Below, in pieces: positions 1 to 6,858 of a DNA stretch of 37,023 nucleotides; position 1 is the stretch's first letter; each line of letters starts with the position of its first letter. The position numbers were made by a program, and so were the translations under genes. Location: contig CAKPIH010000009.1 of the NCBI GenBank assembly GCA_934162325.1, positions 1 through 37,023 of the forward strand, read 5' to 3'. The notes under the pieces were generated by a model that ran no database searches, was not told where the DNA came from, and saw nothing but the letters and a program-made list of their open reading frames with translations. Origin of the DNA: an uncultured Bacilli bacterium. Lineage in GTDB: Bacteria > Bacillota_I > Bacilli_A > RF39 > UBA660.

Positions 1-1
1 T

Positions 2-67
2 TGTACTTATACTAGTAAATATTTAAAAGAAATTGTAGAGAAGACTAAAGAAGACTATAATAAATAG
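2..67 (+). CDS. C-terminal end of a truncated hypothetical protein
   Basis: An open frame enters from the left edge and ends at TAG 65-67. It encodes 21 residues, mostly charged and likely helical, ending in TKEDYNK. Codon use matches the rest of the window. Too little is present to name a family. It is followed at once by the terminator of a small RNA on the opposite strand, so the two transcripts converge. The gene could equally be part of the accessory material around the neighbouring small RNA and HicB gene. Confidence 0.4.
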   Translation, partial: CTYTSKYLKEIVEKTKEDYNK

Positions 68-89
68 TTTTCTTTTTAGTATAATGATT

Positions 90-201
90 AAAAAACAACC
101 ATAAGGTTGCTCTTCTAAGCGGGGCCTAGCCCCAACACGGGTCGAGTCCTAACCATCTTATACATATGGCAGACTCGCAGAAAAAAAATACTTTTGATTT
201 C
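90..201 (-). ncRNA. Small structured RNA, copy A of a three-copy family
   Basis: Read on the minus strand there is a promoter with -35 TAGACA (231-236), a 17-base spacer and -10 TATAAT (208-213), so transcription should start near 201. The RNA ends in the hairpin GCAACC-TTAT-GGTTG followed by six T (plus strand 109 down to 90). The core is a 6-bp stem CGAGTC/GACTCG (172-177 with 143-148) enclosing a 4-bp CCAT/ATGG stem with a 9-base loop. A GGGGC-TAG-GCCCC hairpin (121-133) lies 3' of it. The same core plan, with identical internal spacing, occurs in the two copies near 31.2-31.7 kb, where GAGTC/GACTC is replaced by GAGCC/GGCTC. I see no open frame in it. I do not recognise the family by name; an Rfam covariance search would decide whether it is already known. 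Confidence 0.75.
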
Positions 202-207
202 TTTATA

Positions 208-236
208 ATTATACTATAAATATTAGATACTGTCTA
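208..236 (-). promoter_or_regulatory. Promoter of small RNA copy A
   Basis: On the minus strand TAGACA lies at 231-236 and a perfect TATAAT at 208-213, separated by 17 bases. The same arrangement sits at the same place relative to the RNA in the two other copies, and the block around the -10 box is the best-conserved sequence outside the RNA core. Confidence 0.75.
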
Positions 237-270
237 TATTTTAGTATATTTTTTTAAATTTAGCATATAA

Positions 271-310
271 TATAACAAGTGTTGACGCTTGTTATAAAGA
301 GCGTTATAAT
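271..310 (+). promoter_or_regulatory. hicB promoter with overlapping palindromic operator
   Basis: TTGACG (282-287), a 17-base spacer and TATAAT (305-310) form a strong promoter for the HicB-like gene. An inverted repeat TATAACAAG...CTTGTTATA at 271-296 is centred on the -35 box. HicB-type antitoxins carry a ribbon-helix-helix domain and bind palindromes in their own promoters, so this is the expected autoregulatory operator. Binding here would block the -35 element. Confidence 0.7.
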
Positions 311-328
311 TATGTAGAGGTGTTTAAA

Positions 329-718
329 ATGAAAAAATATTTTTATCCTGCAATATTTTCTAAAGAAGGAGATGCCTATAATGTAAAATTTATTGATTTT
401 GATAATATATTTACTTATGGTGTCGGTTTTAATGATGCATATTATATGGCACAAGATGCTTTATATGCTATGTTACCAGAATATAAAGATAATCTTCCAG
501 AACCAACTTATGATTATATGAAAATAAAAGTAAAAGATAATGAATTTATTACTATGGTTGAATTAGATCCAATTGAGCATGAAAAGAGAATTTCTTCAAA
601 AACAGTTAATACAACTGTAACAATGCCAGAATGGTTAAAAAATCTAGCAGATACTAAAGGTATTAATTTTTCTAAGTTATTGCAGGATAGTATAAAAAAA
701 GAATTAAATTTAATATAG
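329..718 (+). CDS. Orphan HicB family antitoxin-like protein
   Basis: The protein has about 129 residues. The N-terminal part (MKKYFYPAIF..., with IDFDNIFTYGVGFNDAYYMAQDAL) is the degenerate RNase-H-like HicB fold. The C-terminal part from about residue 90 (VTMPEWLKNLADTKGINFSKLLQDSIKKEL) is a ribbon-helix-helix DNA-binding domain. I place the start at ATG 329 rather than GTG 320, because AGAGGTG at 315-321 is the ribosome binding site. HicB normally neutralises the HicA mRNA interferase from an adjacent gene. No HicA-like ORF is visible on either side: upstream is a small RNA, downstream a terminator. It is therefore an orphan antitoxin, or a free-standing HicB-type regulator acting through the palindrome in its promoter. 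Confidence 0.75.
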   Translation: MKKYFYPAIFSKEGDAYNVKFIDFDNIFTYGVGFNDAYYMAQDALYAMLPEYKDNLPEPTYDYMKIKVKDNEFITMVELDPIEHEKRISSKTVNTTVTMPEWLKNLADTKGINFSKLLQDSIKKELNLI

Positions 719-740
719 TTAACAGACTGTTATTATTCCT

Positions 741-764
741 AAAAAGAGCTTTTAGCTCTTTTTA
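741..764 (+). terminator. Terminator after hicB
   Basis: AAAAAGAGC-TTTTA-GCTCTTTTTAT forms a stem with a T-rich 3' arm, 22 bases after the hicB stop. Confidence 0.8.
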
Positions 765-780
765 TATTGCTATTTAATAG

Positions 781-809
781 TTAGAAAGTACTTCACCCCA
801 AATATGATA
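781..809 (+). repeat. 29-nt conserved block in front of a twin hairpin, copy 1
   Basis: The block starts TTAGAAAGTACTTCACCCC and continues AAATATGATA. It is repeated at 14299-14327 with one substitution and in both places lies just upstream of a twin-hairpin element. It has no obvious self-pairing and codes for nothing convincing. Confidence 0.7.
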
Positions 810-814
810 GTTTA

Positions 815-875
815 TTATGAATAGACTATAGGCTATTCATAACCATTAAAGACTATTATATATAGGCTTTAATGG
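815..875 (+). repeat. Twin-hairpin element 1
   Basis: Hairpin 1 (815-842) has a 10-bp stem TTATGAATAG/CTATTCATAA and the loop ACTATAGG. Hairpin 2 (843-875) has a 9-bp stem CCATTAAAG/CTTTAATGG and a longer loop that also begins ACTAT and ends ATAGG. CAATAA follows. It shares the plan of six other intergenic elements in this window. It lies between the hicB terminator and the ftsK promoter. Confidence 0.8.
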
Positions 876-907
876 CAATAATAAAAAATAAAAATAACTA
901 TAAAACA

Positions 908-936
908 TTTACTTTTATATCTAGAAATGTTATAAT
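908..936 (+). promoter_or_regulatory. ftsK promoter
   Basis: TTTACT (908-913), a 17-base spacer and TATAAT (931-936) with an upstream TG (extended -10) precede ftsK. The ribosome binding site AGAGG follows at 947-951. Confidence 0.65.
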
Positions 937-960
937 TAATACGAGTAGAGGATTGATAAG

Positions 961-3192
961 ATGGCTAAGAAAAAAAAGAAAAAAGATGATGAAAAGAAGA
1001 AATTTGAATATAGTAATGAAGTAATAGGTATTATATTAATATTAGCTTCAATTATAGGAATTGGAGCATATGGACCTGCGGGTAATTTTATTAGAGCATT
1101 TGCTATCTTTTTAGTAGGAAATATCTATATATTTTTATTAATGGGTTTATTATTACTTGGAGGATATCTAATATTAAAAAGAAAAATGCCTAATTTTAAT
1201 AGTTTAAGATGGATAGGTTTTTATATAATAGTTATTTCATTCTTAGTATTATTACATGTAAAATATATAACATTAAATAGTCAAGAAGGAGTAAAAATTA
1301 TTACAGATACTTTTGATAATTTATTAAAAGCATTTGATGCTTCTTCAAATAAAGGATTGGTAGATAGTTTTAGTTATTATATTTCTAATAGTGGTGGAGG
1401 TATGATAGGAGCTTTATTTACTTATTTATTCTATAGTTTATTTAGAGATGGTACTAAGATAGTAGTTATTACTTTAATAGTTATTGGTACAATATTATTA
1501 TTTAATACTAGTATTATAGATTTAATTAAGAAAATCAAAGTACCTAAGATTAAACATGAAAAGAAAGAAAAAGAACATAGTGAAGAAGAAGATAAAAGAA
1601 TTATATTGTCTTCTAAAGACATAGATAAAGTTAGTGATAAAGAAGTAGTTAGTGAACCAGATATTCCAATAAAATCCGCTACTGAAATGACTAGTAGTAA
1701 TGAAGATAATAATGTAATGGAAAAACCGGAAATTAATTTAAATTATAAACTTCCACCTCTTAGTTTACTTAAAGTAGCTAAGGCTGGTAATGATAAAGAA
1801 AATATTGAAGCAGTTAAACAAAATATCGCGACTTTAGAAAAAGTATTAGCAGATTTTGATATTCCAGGTAAGATTAAAGAATGTCATATTGGACCATCAG
1901 TTACACAATATGAACTTGAATTAAAAGCTGGTACTAAAGTTAATAAACTTCTTTCTATTCAGAAAGAAATAGCTCTTAATTTAGCCGCTAAAGACGTTAG
2001 AATACAGGCTCCTATTCCAGGAAAAAGTACTATTGGTATAGAACTTCCTAATAAAGTAAATTCTGCTGTTTCATTTAGAGAAATATTATCTAAATTACCT
2101 GCTCCTAGTGAGAAAAGTATTCTTGCTGTTGGACTTGGTAAAGATATCATGGGTACAGTTAAATGGGCTGAAATTAATGCTACACCACACCTTTTAATAG
2201 CAGGTGCTACTGGTAGTGGTAAATCAGTATGTATTAACTGCGTTATAGCTTCTATTCTTATGAGAGCTAGACCAGATGAAGTAAAATTAGTAATGGTTGA
2301 CCCTAAAAAGGTTGAATTATCAATGTATAATGGAGTTCCACACTTACTTACACCAGTTGTTACTGATCCTAAGAAAGCTTCTATTGCTTTAAAAAATATT
2401 GTTGTAGAAATGGAAAGAAGATACCAAGTATTTGAAGATACTAAGTGTAAAAACATTACAGCATATAATAAAATGTGTGAAACTAATACAGATTATGTTA
2501 AGATGCCATATATAGTATTTATTATTGATGAGTTAGCAGATCTTATGTTAGTAGCCGCTAAAGATGTTGAAGATTCAATTATGAGAATTACGCAAATGGC
2601 TAGAGCCGCTGGTATTCACTTAATCGTAGCAACGCAAAGACCTTCTACTGATGTTATTACTGGTGTTGTTAAAGCTAATATTCCATCTAGAATATCATTT
2701 GCTGTATCATCATCAATAGATTCTAGAACAATATTAGATCAAACTGGAGCAGAAAAATTACTTGGTAAAGGTGATATGTTATTTAAACCAATGGGTGAGA
2801 ATGTTCCAATTAGAATACAAGGTGCTTTTGTAAGTGATGAAGAACTTCAAAAAATAGTAGATTATACAATATCACAACAAAAAGCTAATTATGATCACTC
2901 ACTTACTGAAGATAAGAGTGGTAGTGAGAATGGTGATAATACTAAGTATGATGATGGTTATGAATCAAAAGAAGAATATGATGATCCACTATATAATGAT
3001 ATTGTAGATTTTGCTATGGAATTTGGTAAAATATCCGCTTCTCTTATTCAAAGAAAATATCGTATTGGATATAATAGAGCTGCTAGAATAGTAGATTTAC
3101 TAGAAGAGAGAGGTATAATAGGACCACAAAACGGTTCTAAACCAAGAGAAGTATTAATAAAGAAAGAAGTAAGTAATGATAGTGATGAATAA
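961..3192 (+). CDS. ftsK: DNA translocase FtsK/SpoIIIE
   Basis: The 743-residue protein is a septum-anchored, ATP-driven double-strand DNA pump. It moves the chromosome terminus through the closing division or sporulation septum. The N-terminus has a lysine-rich start and about four membrane segments (roughly residues 22-180), then a charged linker. The RecA-like motor carries Walker A GATGSGKS at residues 415-422, Walker B in YIVFIIDELADLM, and ATQRPSTDVITG. The C-terminal winged-helix gamma domain, which reads polar DNA motifs, is intact (from about DDPLYNDIVDFAM to the end). Length and order match SpoIIIE and FtsK. With Spo0A in the same window, a role in spore chromosome segregation is plausible, but sequence alone does not separate FtsK from SpoIIIE. 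Confidence 0.95.
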   Translation: MAKKKKKKDDEKKKFEYSNEVIGIILILASIIGIGAYGPAGNFIRAFAIFLVGNIYIFLLMGLLLLGGYLILKRKMPNFNSLRWIGFYIIVISFLVLLHVKYITLNSQEGVKIITDTFDNLLKAFDASSNKGLVDSFSYYISNSGGGMIGALFTYLFYSLFRDGTKIVVITLIVIGTILLFNTSIIDLIKKIKVPKIKHEKKEKEHSEEEDKRIILSSKDIDKVSDKEVVSEPDIPIKSATEMTSSNEDNNVMEKPEINLNYKLPPLSLLKVAKAGNDKENIEAVKQNIATLEKVLADFDIPGKIKECHIGPSVTQYELELKAGTKVNKLLSIQKEIALNLAAKDVRIQAPIPGKSTIGIELPNKVNSAVSFREILSKLPAPSEKSILAVGLGKDIMGTVKWAEINATPHLLIAGATGSGKSVCINCVIASILMRARPDEVKLVMVDPKKVELSMYNGVPHLLTPVVTDPKKASIALKNIVVEMERRYQVFEDTKCKNITAYNKMCETNTDYVKMPYIVFIIDELADLMLVAAKDVEDSIMRITQMARAAGIHLIVATQRPSTDVITGVVKANIPSRISFAVSSSIDSRTILDQTGAEKLLGKGDMLFKPMGENVPIRIQGAFVSDEELQKIVDYTISQQKANYDHSLTEDKSGSENGDNTKYDDGYESKEEYDDPLYNDIVDFAMEFGKISASLIQRKYRIGYNRAARIVDLLEERGIIGPQNGSKPREVLIKKEVSNDSDE

Positions 3193-3219
3193 TTACTATC
3201 TTTCTTTTAGAGGTATAAT

Positions 3220-4095
3220 ATGATAGATATAAAGAAACACTATTATAATATGGGTAATGAAGATATAAATATGATGGTATTTGGAGATTTACATTATTCA
3301 GATAAATTTAATGATAAAAAATTAGACTTAATATATAATGAATTAAAAAGTAGTGAATATATCTTTATAGCAGGAGATTTATTAGATAGTACTGATGTAG
3401 TAAATAATATAGATAAGAGAGATAAATTAATAAGATTTTTAAAAAGATTAGGTAATATGCATAAAGTATTTATAACTTTAGGTAATCATGATTTAGCTAT
3501 TAGAAATAAACATAAAAGAATAAAAGATGATAATAATGAATTTTGGCTAGAAGTATCAAAAATAGATGGGATATATTTATCTAGATATAATAATTATTAT
3601 GAAGATGATAAAATTATAGTATATTTATTAGAACAAGATTATGACTATTACTACAAGAATAAACATGAATCTATAGAATTATTATTAGATAGAATTAAAG
3701 AAGATAAAATATTATTTAATAATATGGATAGTAATAAAATAAAGATTGTACTTTGTCATTCTCCTATTAACATAAGTAATAAAGATGTTAGTAATGAACT
3801 TGAAAATTTTAATTTTATCTTTTGTGGTCATATGCATAATGGAATGATGCCATATTATCTTGATAAAATTATTAAAGGAAATAGAGGGCTAATATCTCCG
3901 GATAATAGAGTATTTGCAGATAATACTAGAGGAGTAAAAGATATAAATAATACACATTTAATTATAAGTGGAGGTATTACTAAACTATCTAAAACATCAG
4001 GAATATTTAGATATTTTAACTTTGTTTATCCCATGAGTATAGATAATATCATTATAAAAAAAGGAAAAATCAAGAAAAAGGTTGATATTTTGTAA
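3220..4095 (+). CDS. Calcineurin-like metallophosphoesterase
   Basis: This 291-residue cytoplasmic protein has no signal peptide. The metal-binding motifs of the family are all present in order: D-x-H in GDLHYS (residues 22-27), GDLLD (52-56), GNHD (88-91), a lone CHSP histidine and GHMHNG (203-208). Such enzymes use two metal ions to hydrolyse phosphomono- or diesters; the substrate cannot be told. It starts 27 bases after ftsK behind an AGAGG site and has no promoter of its own that I can see, so it is probably cotranscribed with ftsK. The region between about residues 130 and 170 is rich in Tyr, Asp and Lys and looks lineage specific. Confidence 0.85.
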   Translation: MIDIKKHYYNMGNEDINMMVFGDLHYSDKFNDKKLDLIYNELKSSEYIFIAGDLLDSTDVVNNIDKRDKLIRFLKRLGNMHKVFITLGNHDLAIRNKHKRIKDDNNEFWLEVSKIDGIYLSRYNNYYEDDKIIVYLLEQDYDYYYKNKHESIELLLDRIKEDKILFNNMDSNKIKIVLCHSPINISNKDVSNELENFNFIFCGHMHNGMMPYYLDKIIKGNRGLISPDNRVFADNTRGVKDINNTHLIISGGITKLSKTSGIFRYFNFVYPMSIDNIIIKKGKIKKKVDIL

Positions 4096-4130
4096 AAAAT
4101 ATTATATAATTATTAGGCAGGTGAAATTTT

Positions 4131-4589
4131 ATGGTAATTGAATTATTTAATCTTGTTGTTAATAATAAAAAGATTATTATTGATAATGATGTTGTTATTA
4201 ATGACGAACTATTAAAAACTAGTACAATTAGAAGATTAAATAATGTCCATTTTAATGGATATCTAGACAGGTTAATAGATGATACTTATGAATTATCTGG
4301 TACTCTTAGTGGTACAATGATATTACCTGATGATATAACATTAGAGGACTATGAATATAATTTTACTAGTAGTATTGATGAAAAAATAGATGAAACAAGA
4401 ATAAATTTTCAAAAAACTATTGATATTACGGAAGATTTATGGCAAAATATTCTTGTGGAAATTCCTCTTAAGTGTGTTAATGATAAAAATAAAGATTTAA
4501 CACTTGAGGGTGATGGTTGGAGACTAATTAGTGAAGATGATGTTAAATTAGAGAATAATCCACTAAGTAGTTTAAAAGATCTATTATAG
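4131..4589 (+). CDS. DUF177 family protein (YceD/YlbN)
   Basis: The 152-residue protein sits directly upstream of rpmF, which is the conserved place of the DUF177 family in most bacteria. The family has been linked to 23S rRNA and ribosome biogenesis. Typical features are the central YELSGTLSGTMILPDDITLEDYEY stretch, the IDITEDLWQNILVEIPLKC segment and a Asp/Glu-rich C-terminus. The usual conserved Cys pair near the end is reduced to one Cys (in PLKCVN). Only 16 bases separate its stop from the rpmF start, so the two are cotranscribed. Confidence 0.8.
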   Translation: MVIELFNLVVNNKKIIIDNDVVINDELLKTSTIRRLNNVHFNGYLDRLIDDTYELSGTLSGTMILPDDITLEDYEYNFTSSIDEKIDETRINFQKTIDITEDLWQNILVEIPLKCVNDKNKDLTLEGDGWRLISEDDVKLENNPLSSLKDLL

Positions 4590-4605
4590 GGAAGGAGTGA
4601 AGAAG

Positions 4606-4848
4606 ATGGCAGTTCCATTTAGAAAAGTAAGTAAAACTAGAAGAGATATGAGAAGAACTCATTATAAAATTACCGCTAACGGACTAGTAGAATGTACTAA
4701 CTGTGGTGCTAAAATTAGACCTCACAGAGCATGTCCAAAATGTGGATTTTATAAAGGAGCAGATACTTCTAAAAAAGTAGTAGAAACTAAAGTAACTGAG
4801 GAAAAAGCTCCTAAAAAAGCAAAAGCTTCTAAAAAAACTGAAGAATAA
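4606..4848 (+). CDS. rpmF: 50S ribosomal protein L32
   Basis: The 80-residue protein begins MAVPFRKVSKTRRDMRRTHY, the hallmark L32 start. It has a zinc ribbon with Cys30, Cys33, Cys43 and Cys46 (CTNC...CPKC). The start is ATG 4606: GGGAAGGAG at 4589-4597 is the ribosome binding site, so the upstream in-frame GTG 4597 is not used. Past residue 50 there is an unusually long low-complexity tail of Lys, Ala, Thr and Glu, longer than the common 57-60 residue L32. It is likely a lineage-specific extension reaching out from the ribosome surface. Confidence 0.95.
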   Translation: MAVPFRKVSKTRRDMRRTHYKITANGLVECTNCGAKIRPHRACPKCGFYKGADTSKKVVETKVTEEKAPKKAKASKKTEE

Positions 4849-4854
4849 TAATTA

Positions 4855-4880
4855 AGGATAACATAGTGTTATTCTTTTTT
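4855..4880 (+). terminator. rpmF terminator
   Basis: GGATAACA-TAG-TGTTATTC followed by TTTTTT, directly after the rpmF stop. Confidence 0.8.
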
Positions 4881-4881
4881 G

Positions 4882-4910
4882 TTGTAAAAAATTTTCTTTT
4901 GTGGTAAAAT
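4882..4910 (+). promoter_or_regulatory. Promoter of the acyl ligase gene
   Basis: TTGTAA (4882-4887), 17 bases, then TAAAAT (4905-4910) with the extended -10 form TGTGG just upstream. Confidence 0.6.
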
Positions 4911-4959
4911 AATATCATCTTTATGAGAAAAAAAATTAAATGGAAAGAGGGTTTTTTGC

Positions 4960-6801
4960 ATGAAAGAAATGACTACAGAAGAATTATTAAAAGAAATAGA
5001 AGAAAATCATAATAATTCTTTATTTGAAGAAATATTTAAAAGAAGAGATAAAGAACTATATAGAACAGCATTATTTTATAAAGGAACTAAAATAAATTAT
5101 TTAACACTAAAATATAATGTTATTAGATATGCTAAAACACTTAAAGCTTATGGTATTAAAAAGGGAGATGAAATACCTATATGTATGGCTAATACTCCTG
5201 AATTTATTTATTTACTTGGAGGTATTAGTTTAATAGGGGCTAAAGCTAATATATTTGGAGAAGGCTTTGATAAAGATTATATTACGGAAATAATAAATGG
5301 ATGTAATAGTGATATTTTATTTGCTACTGATGACAAATATAGTGTTATAGATGATTCTGTTAAAAAATCTAAAAACAAAAGGGTAGTATTAATATCTTTA
5401 ACAGAATCTTTACTTAATGGTAAAAATCCATATATAAAATTAGAAAAGAAATGGTATGATTTTAAAGATAGAAGAAATGAAATTAAAGATAATAGTAGTA
5501 GATTTATGTTTAGTTCTGAATTTTTAAATCTTGGAAAAGAATATAAAGGTAACTATATTGAAAAAGTTAATTTGGATGATGAATTTACAATCACTTATTC
5601 AAGTGGTTCCACTAATTCTAGTAGACCTAAAGCTATAGTCCATGATGTTAAAAGTTATATTGTAATGGGTATTTATCATGATCCTAAAATATCTAAAGTT
5701 CCATCAATGAAAAATCTTAGAATGCTTGCTCATATTCCAACACATTCTAATACTAATATTATGTCATGTATTACTGATCCATTAATGCAAGGATCAGAAA
5801 TTGCAGTAGAACCTATATATACTCCTGATCATTTTGTATATAGTCTACTTATAAATAAACCAAGTTTTGTTACCGCTACTAGAAGTTTCTTTGTAAGGTG
5901 TGCTAATGATATTTTAAATAATAAGAAGTTTAAAAATGTTAAGATGCCATTTTTACTAGTACCAATGATAGTAGGAGAGCCAAACTCTATTGGTGAAGAA
6001 AAGTTTTGTAATAAATTTTTAAGAAAAGTAAATGCTGGTAGTAAATTTACTCATTCACCATTATCTCCGGTTGTGATGTCAATGGCTGGAGGAGACTGCG
6101 AACATGGTGGTTTATTCTTTGTATTATTTAAAGAATGGCAAAGAAAAAAATTAAATTATTTATTAAAGAAAGAAGATAAAGGGCTTAGAACATATAATAT
6201 GGTCGATGTTGATGTTCTTGATAAATTTGGTAACTCTTGTGAACCAGGAGAAATAGGTAGAGTAGTAGCTAATTCACCTTGTACTATGCTTTATTATAAA
6301 AATAATCCTGAAGCTACTGATAAATTCTTTATTAAAGATAGTTTAGGTAAAGTATGGGGAGATTGCTGTGTATATGGTTATAAAGACGAATATGGTGAAA
6401 TTCATATGAAAGGTAGAATTAATTCTGAAGATAAGATACAACCATTTCAAATAGCGGATACTGTTTTAAAAGATACAAAAAATATTTTATCTTGTGAAGT
6501 TATAAAAATAGAAGATAAATATGTAATTCACTTTGTTGCTATGCCCGATGCTAAAATCAAAGATACTAATAAATTAATTATGAGTATTTATGAAAGATGT
6601 CTAAAAACATTTGGAAAAGAAATTACTTCACAATTTGTCTTTAATAAGAGAAATGAATTTCCTCTTAGTGGATGCGGAAAGAGAAATAATATTGCACTTA
6701 CCGAGGAAGGTATACCTAATAATTCACTTATAGTTGTTTCTGGATTAGGAATAGAAAATTATATAGTAGAAAATAATAAAAAGAAGATAAAAAAGTTATA
6801 A
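4960..6801 (+). CDS. AMP-dependent acyl-CoA synthetase/ligase family protein
   Basis: This 613-residue cytoplasmic protein belongs to the ANL adenylating superfamily, which activates a carboxylic acid as acyl-AMP and usually passes it to a thiol. Visible motifs are the phosphate loop TYSSGSTNSSRPK (from residue 212), YNMVDVDVLD and GEIGRVVANSP in the core, the hinge region KGRINSEDKIQ, and the late catalytic lysine in FPLSGCGKRNN (Lys574). The hinge normally reads (R/K)xxDxIK; here Asp is shifted, which is mildly unusual. Substrate is not predictable. It has its own promoter and a terminator overlapping its end, so it is a single-gene unit. A member that transfers to a carrier protein or makes no CoA ester is possible. 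Confidence 0.8.
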   Translation: MKEMTTEELLKEIEENHNNSLFEEIFKRRDKELYRTALFYKGTKINYLTLKYNVIRYAKTLKAYGIKKGDEIPICMANTPEFIYLLGGISLIGAKANIFGEGFDKDYITEIINGCNSDILFATDDKYSVIDDSVKKSKNKRVVLISLTESLLNGKNPYIKLEKKWYDFKDRRNEIKDNSSRFMFSSEFLNLGKEYKGNYIEKVNLDDEFTITYSSGSTNSSRPKAIVHDVKSYIVMGIYHDPKISKVPSMKNLRMLAHIPTHSNTNIMSCITDPLMQGSEIAVEPIYTPDHFVYSLLINKPSFVTATRSFFVRCANDILNNKKFKNVKMPFLLVPMIVGEPNSIGEEKFCNKFLRKVNAGSKFTHSPLSPVVMSMAGGDCEHGGLFFVLFKEWQRKKLNYLLKKEDKGLRTYNMVDVDVLDKFGNSCEPGEIGRVVANSPCTMLYYKNNPEATDKFFIKDSLGKVWGDCCVYGYKDEYGEIHMKGRINSEDKIQPFQIADTVLKDTKNILSCEVIKIEDKYVIHFVAMPDAKIKDTNKLIMSIYERCLKTFGKEITSQFVFNKRNEFPLSGCGKRNNIALTEEGIPNNSLIVVSGLGIENYIVENNKKKIKKL

Positions 6802-6820
6802 AAGTACTATAACTTTTTTT
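6791..6820 (+). terminator. Terminator overlapping the acyl ligase stop
   Basis: AAAAGTTATA-AAAGTAC-TATAACTTTTTTT. The 10-bp stem begins inside the last codons of the gene. Confidence 0.85.
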
Positions 6821-6858
6821 CTTTTTGTGGTACAATGGTTATAAGGTAGGTGGCTAGT

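Noticed and set aside
260..454. A 64-codon minus-strand frame across the hicB start
   Set aside because: It overlaps the hicB promoter and coding region, is only Ile/Tyr-rich AT-bias sequence and has no ribosome binding site.
815..875. The twin hairpins as ordinary transcription terminators
   Set aside because: Most lack a T tract after the second stem and follow a separate proper terminator; the loops are conserved, which terminators do not need. A terminator role for elements 5 and 7 is not excluded, since no other terminator is seen there.
815..875. The twin hairpins as integron attC sites
   Set aside because: No GTTRRRY core or paired R/L boxes and no integrase; cassettes between the elements are ordinary chromosomal genes.
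1959..2456. A 165-codon open frame on the minus strand inside ftsK
   Set aside because: It lies wholly within the conserved motor domain of FtsK, has no ribosome binding site and no recognisable family; it is a shadow of the real gene.
961..3192. A Mycoplasma-type genetic code (TGA as Trp), suggested by the base composition
   Set aside because: TGA is used as a stop at gene ends (27805-27807 and 32712-32714), and Trp positions in conserved motifs are TGG.
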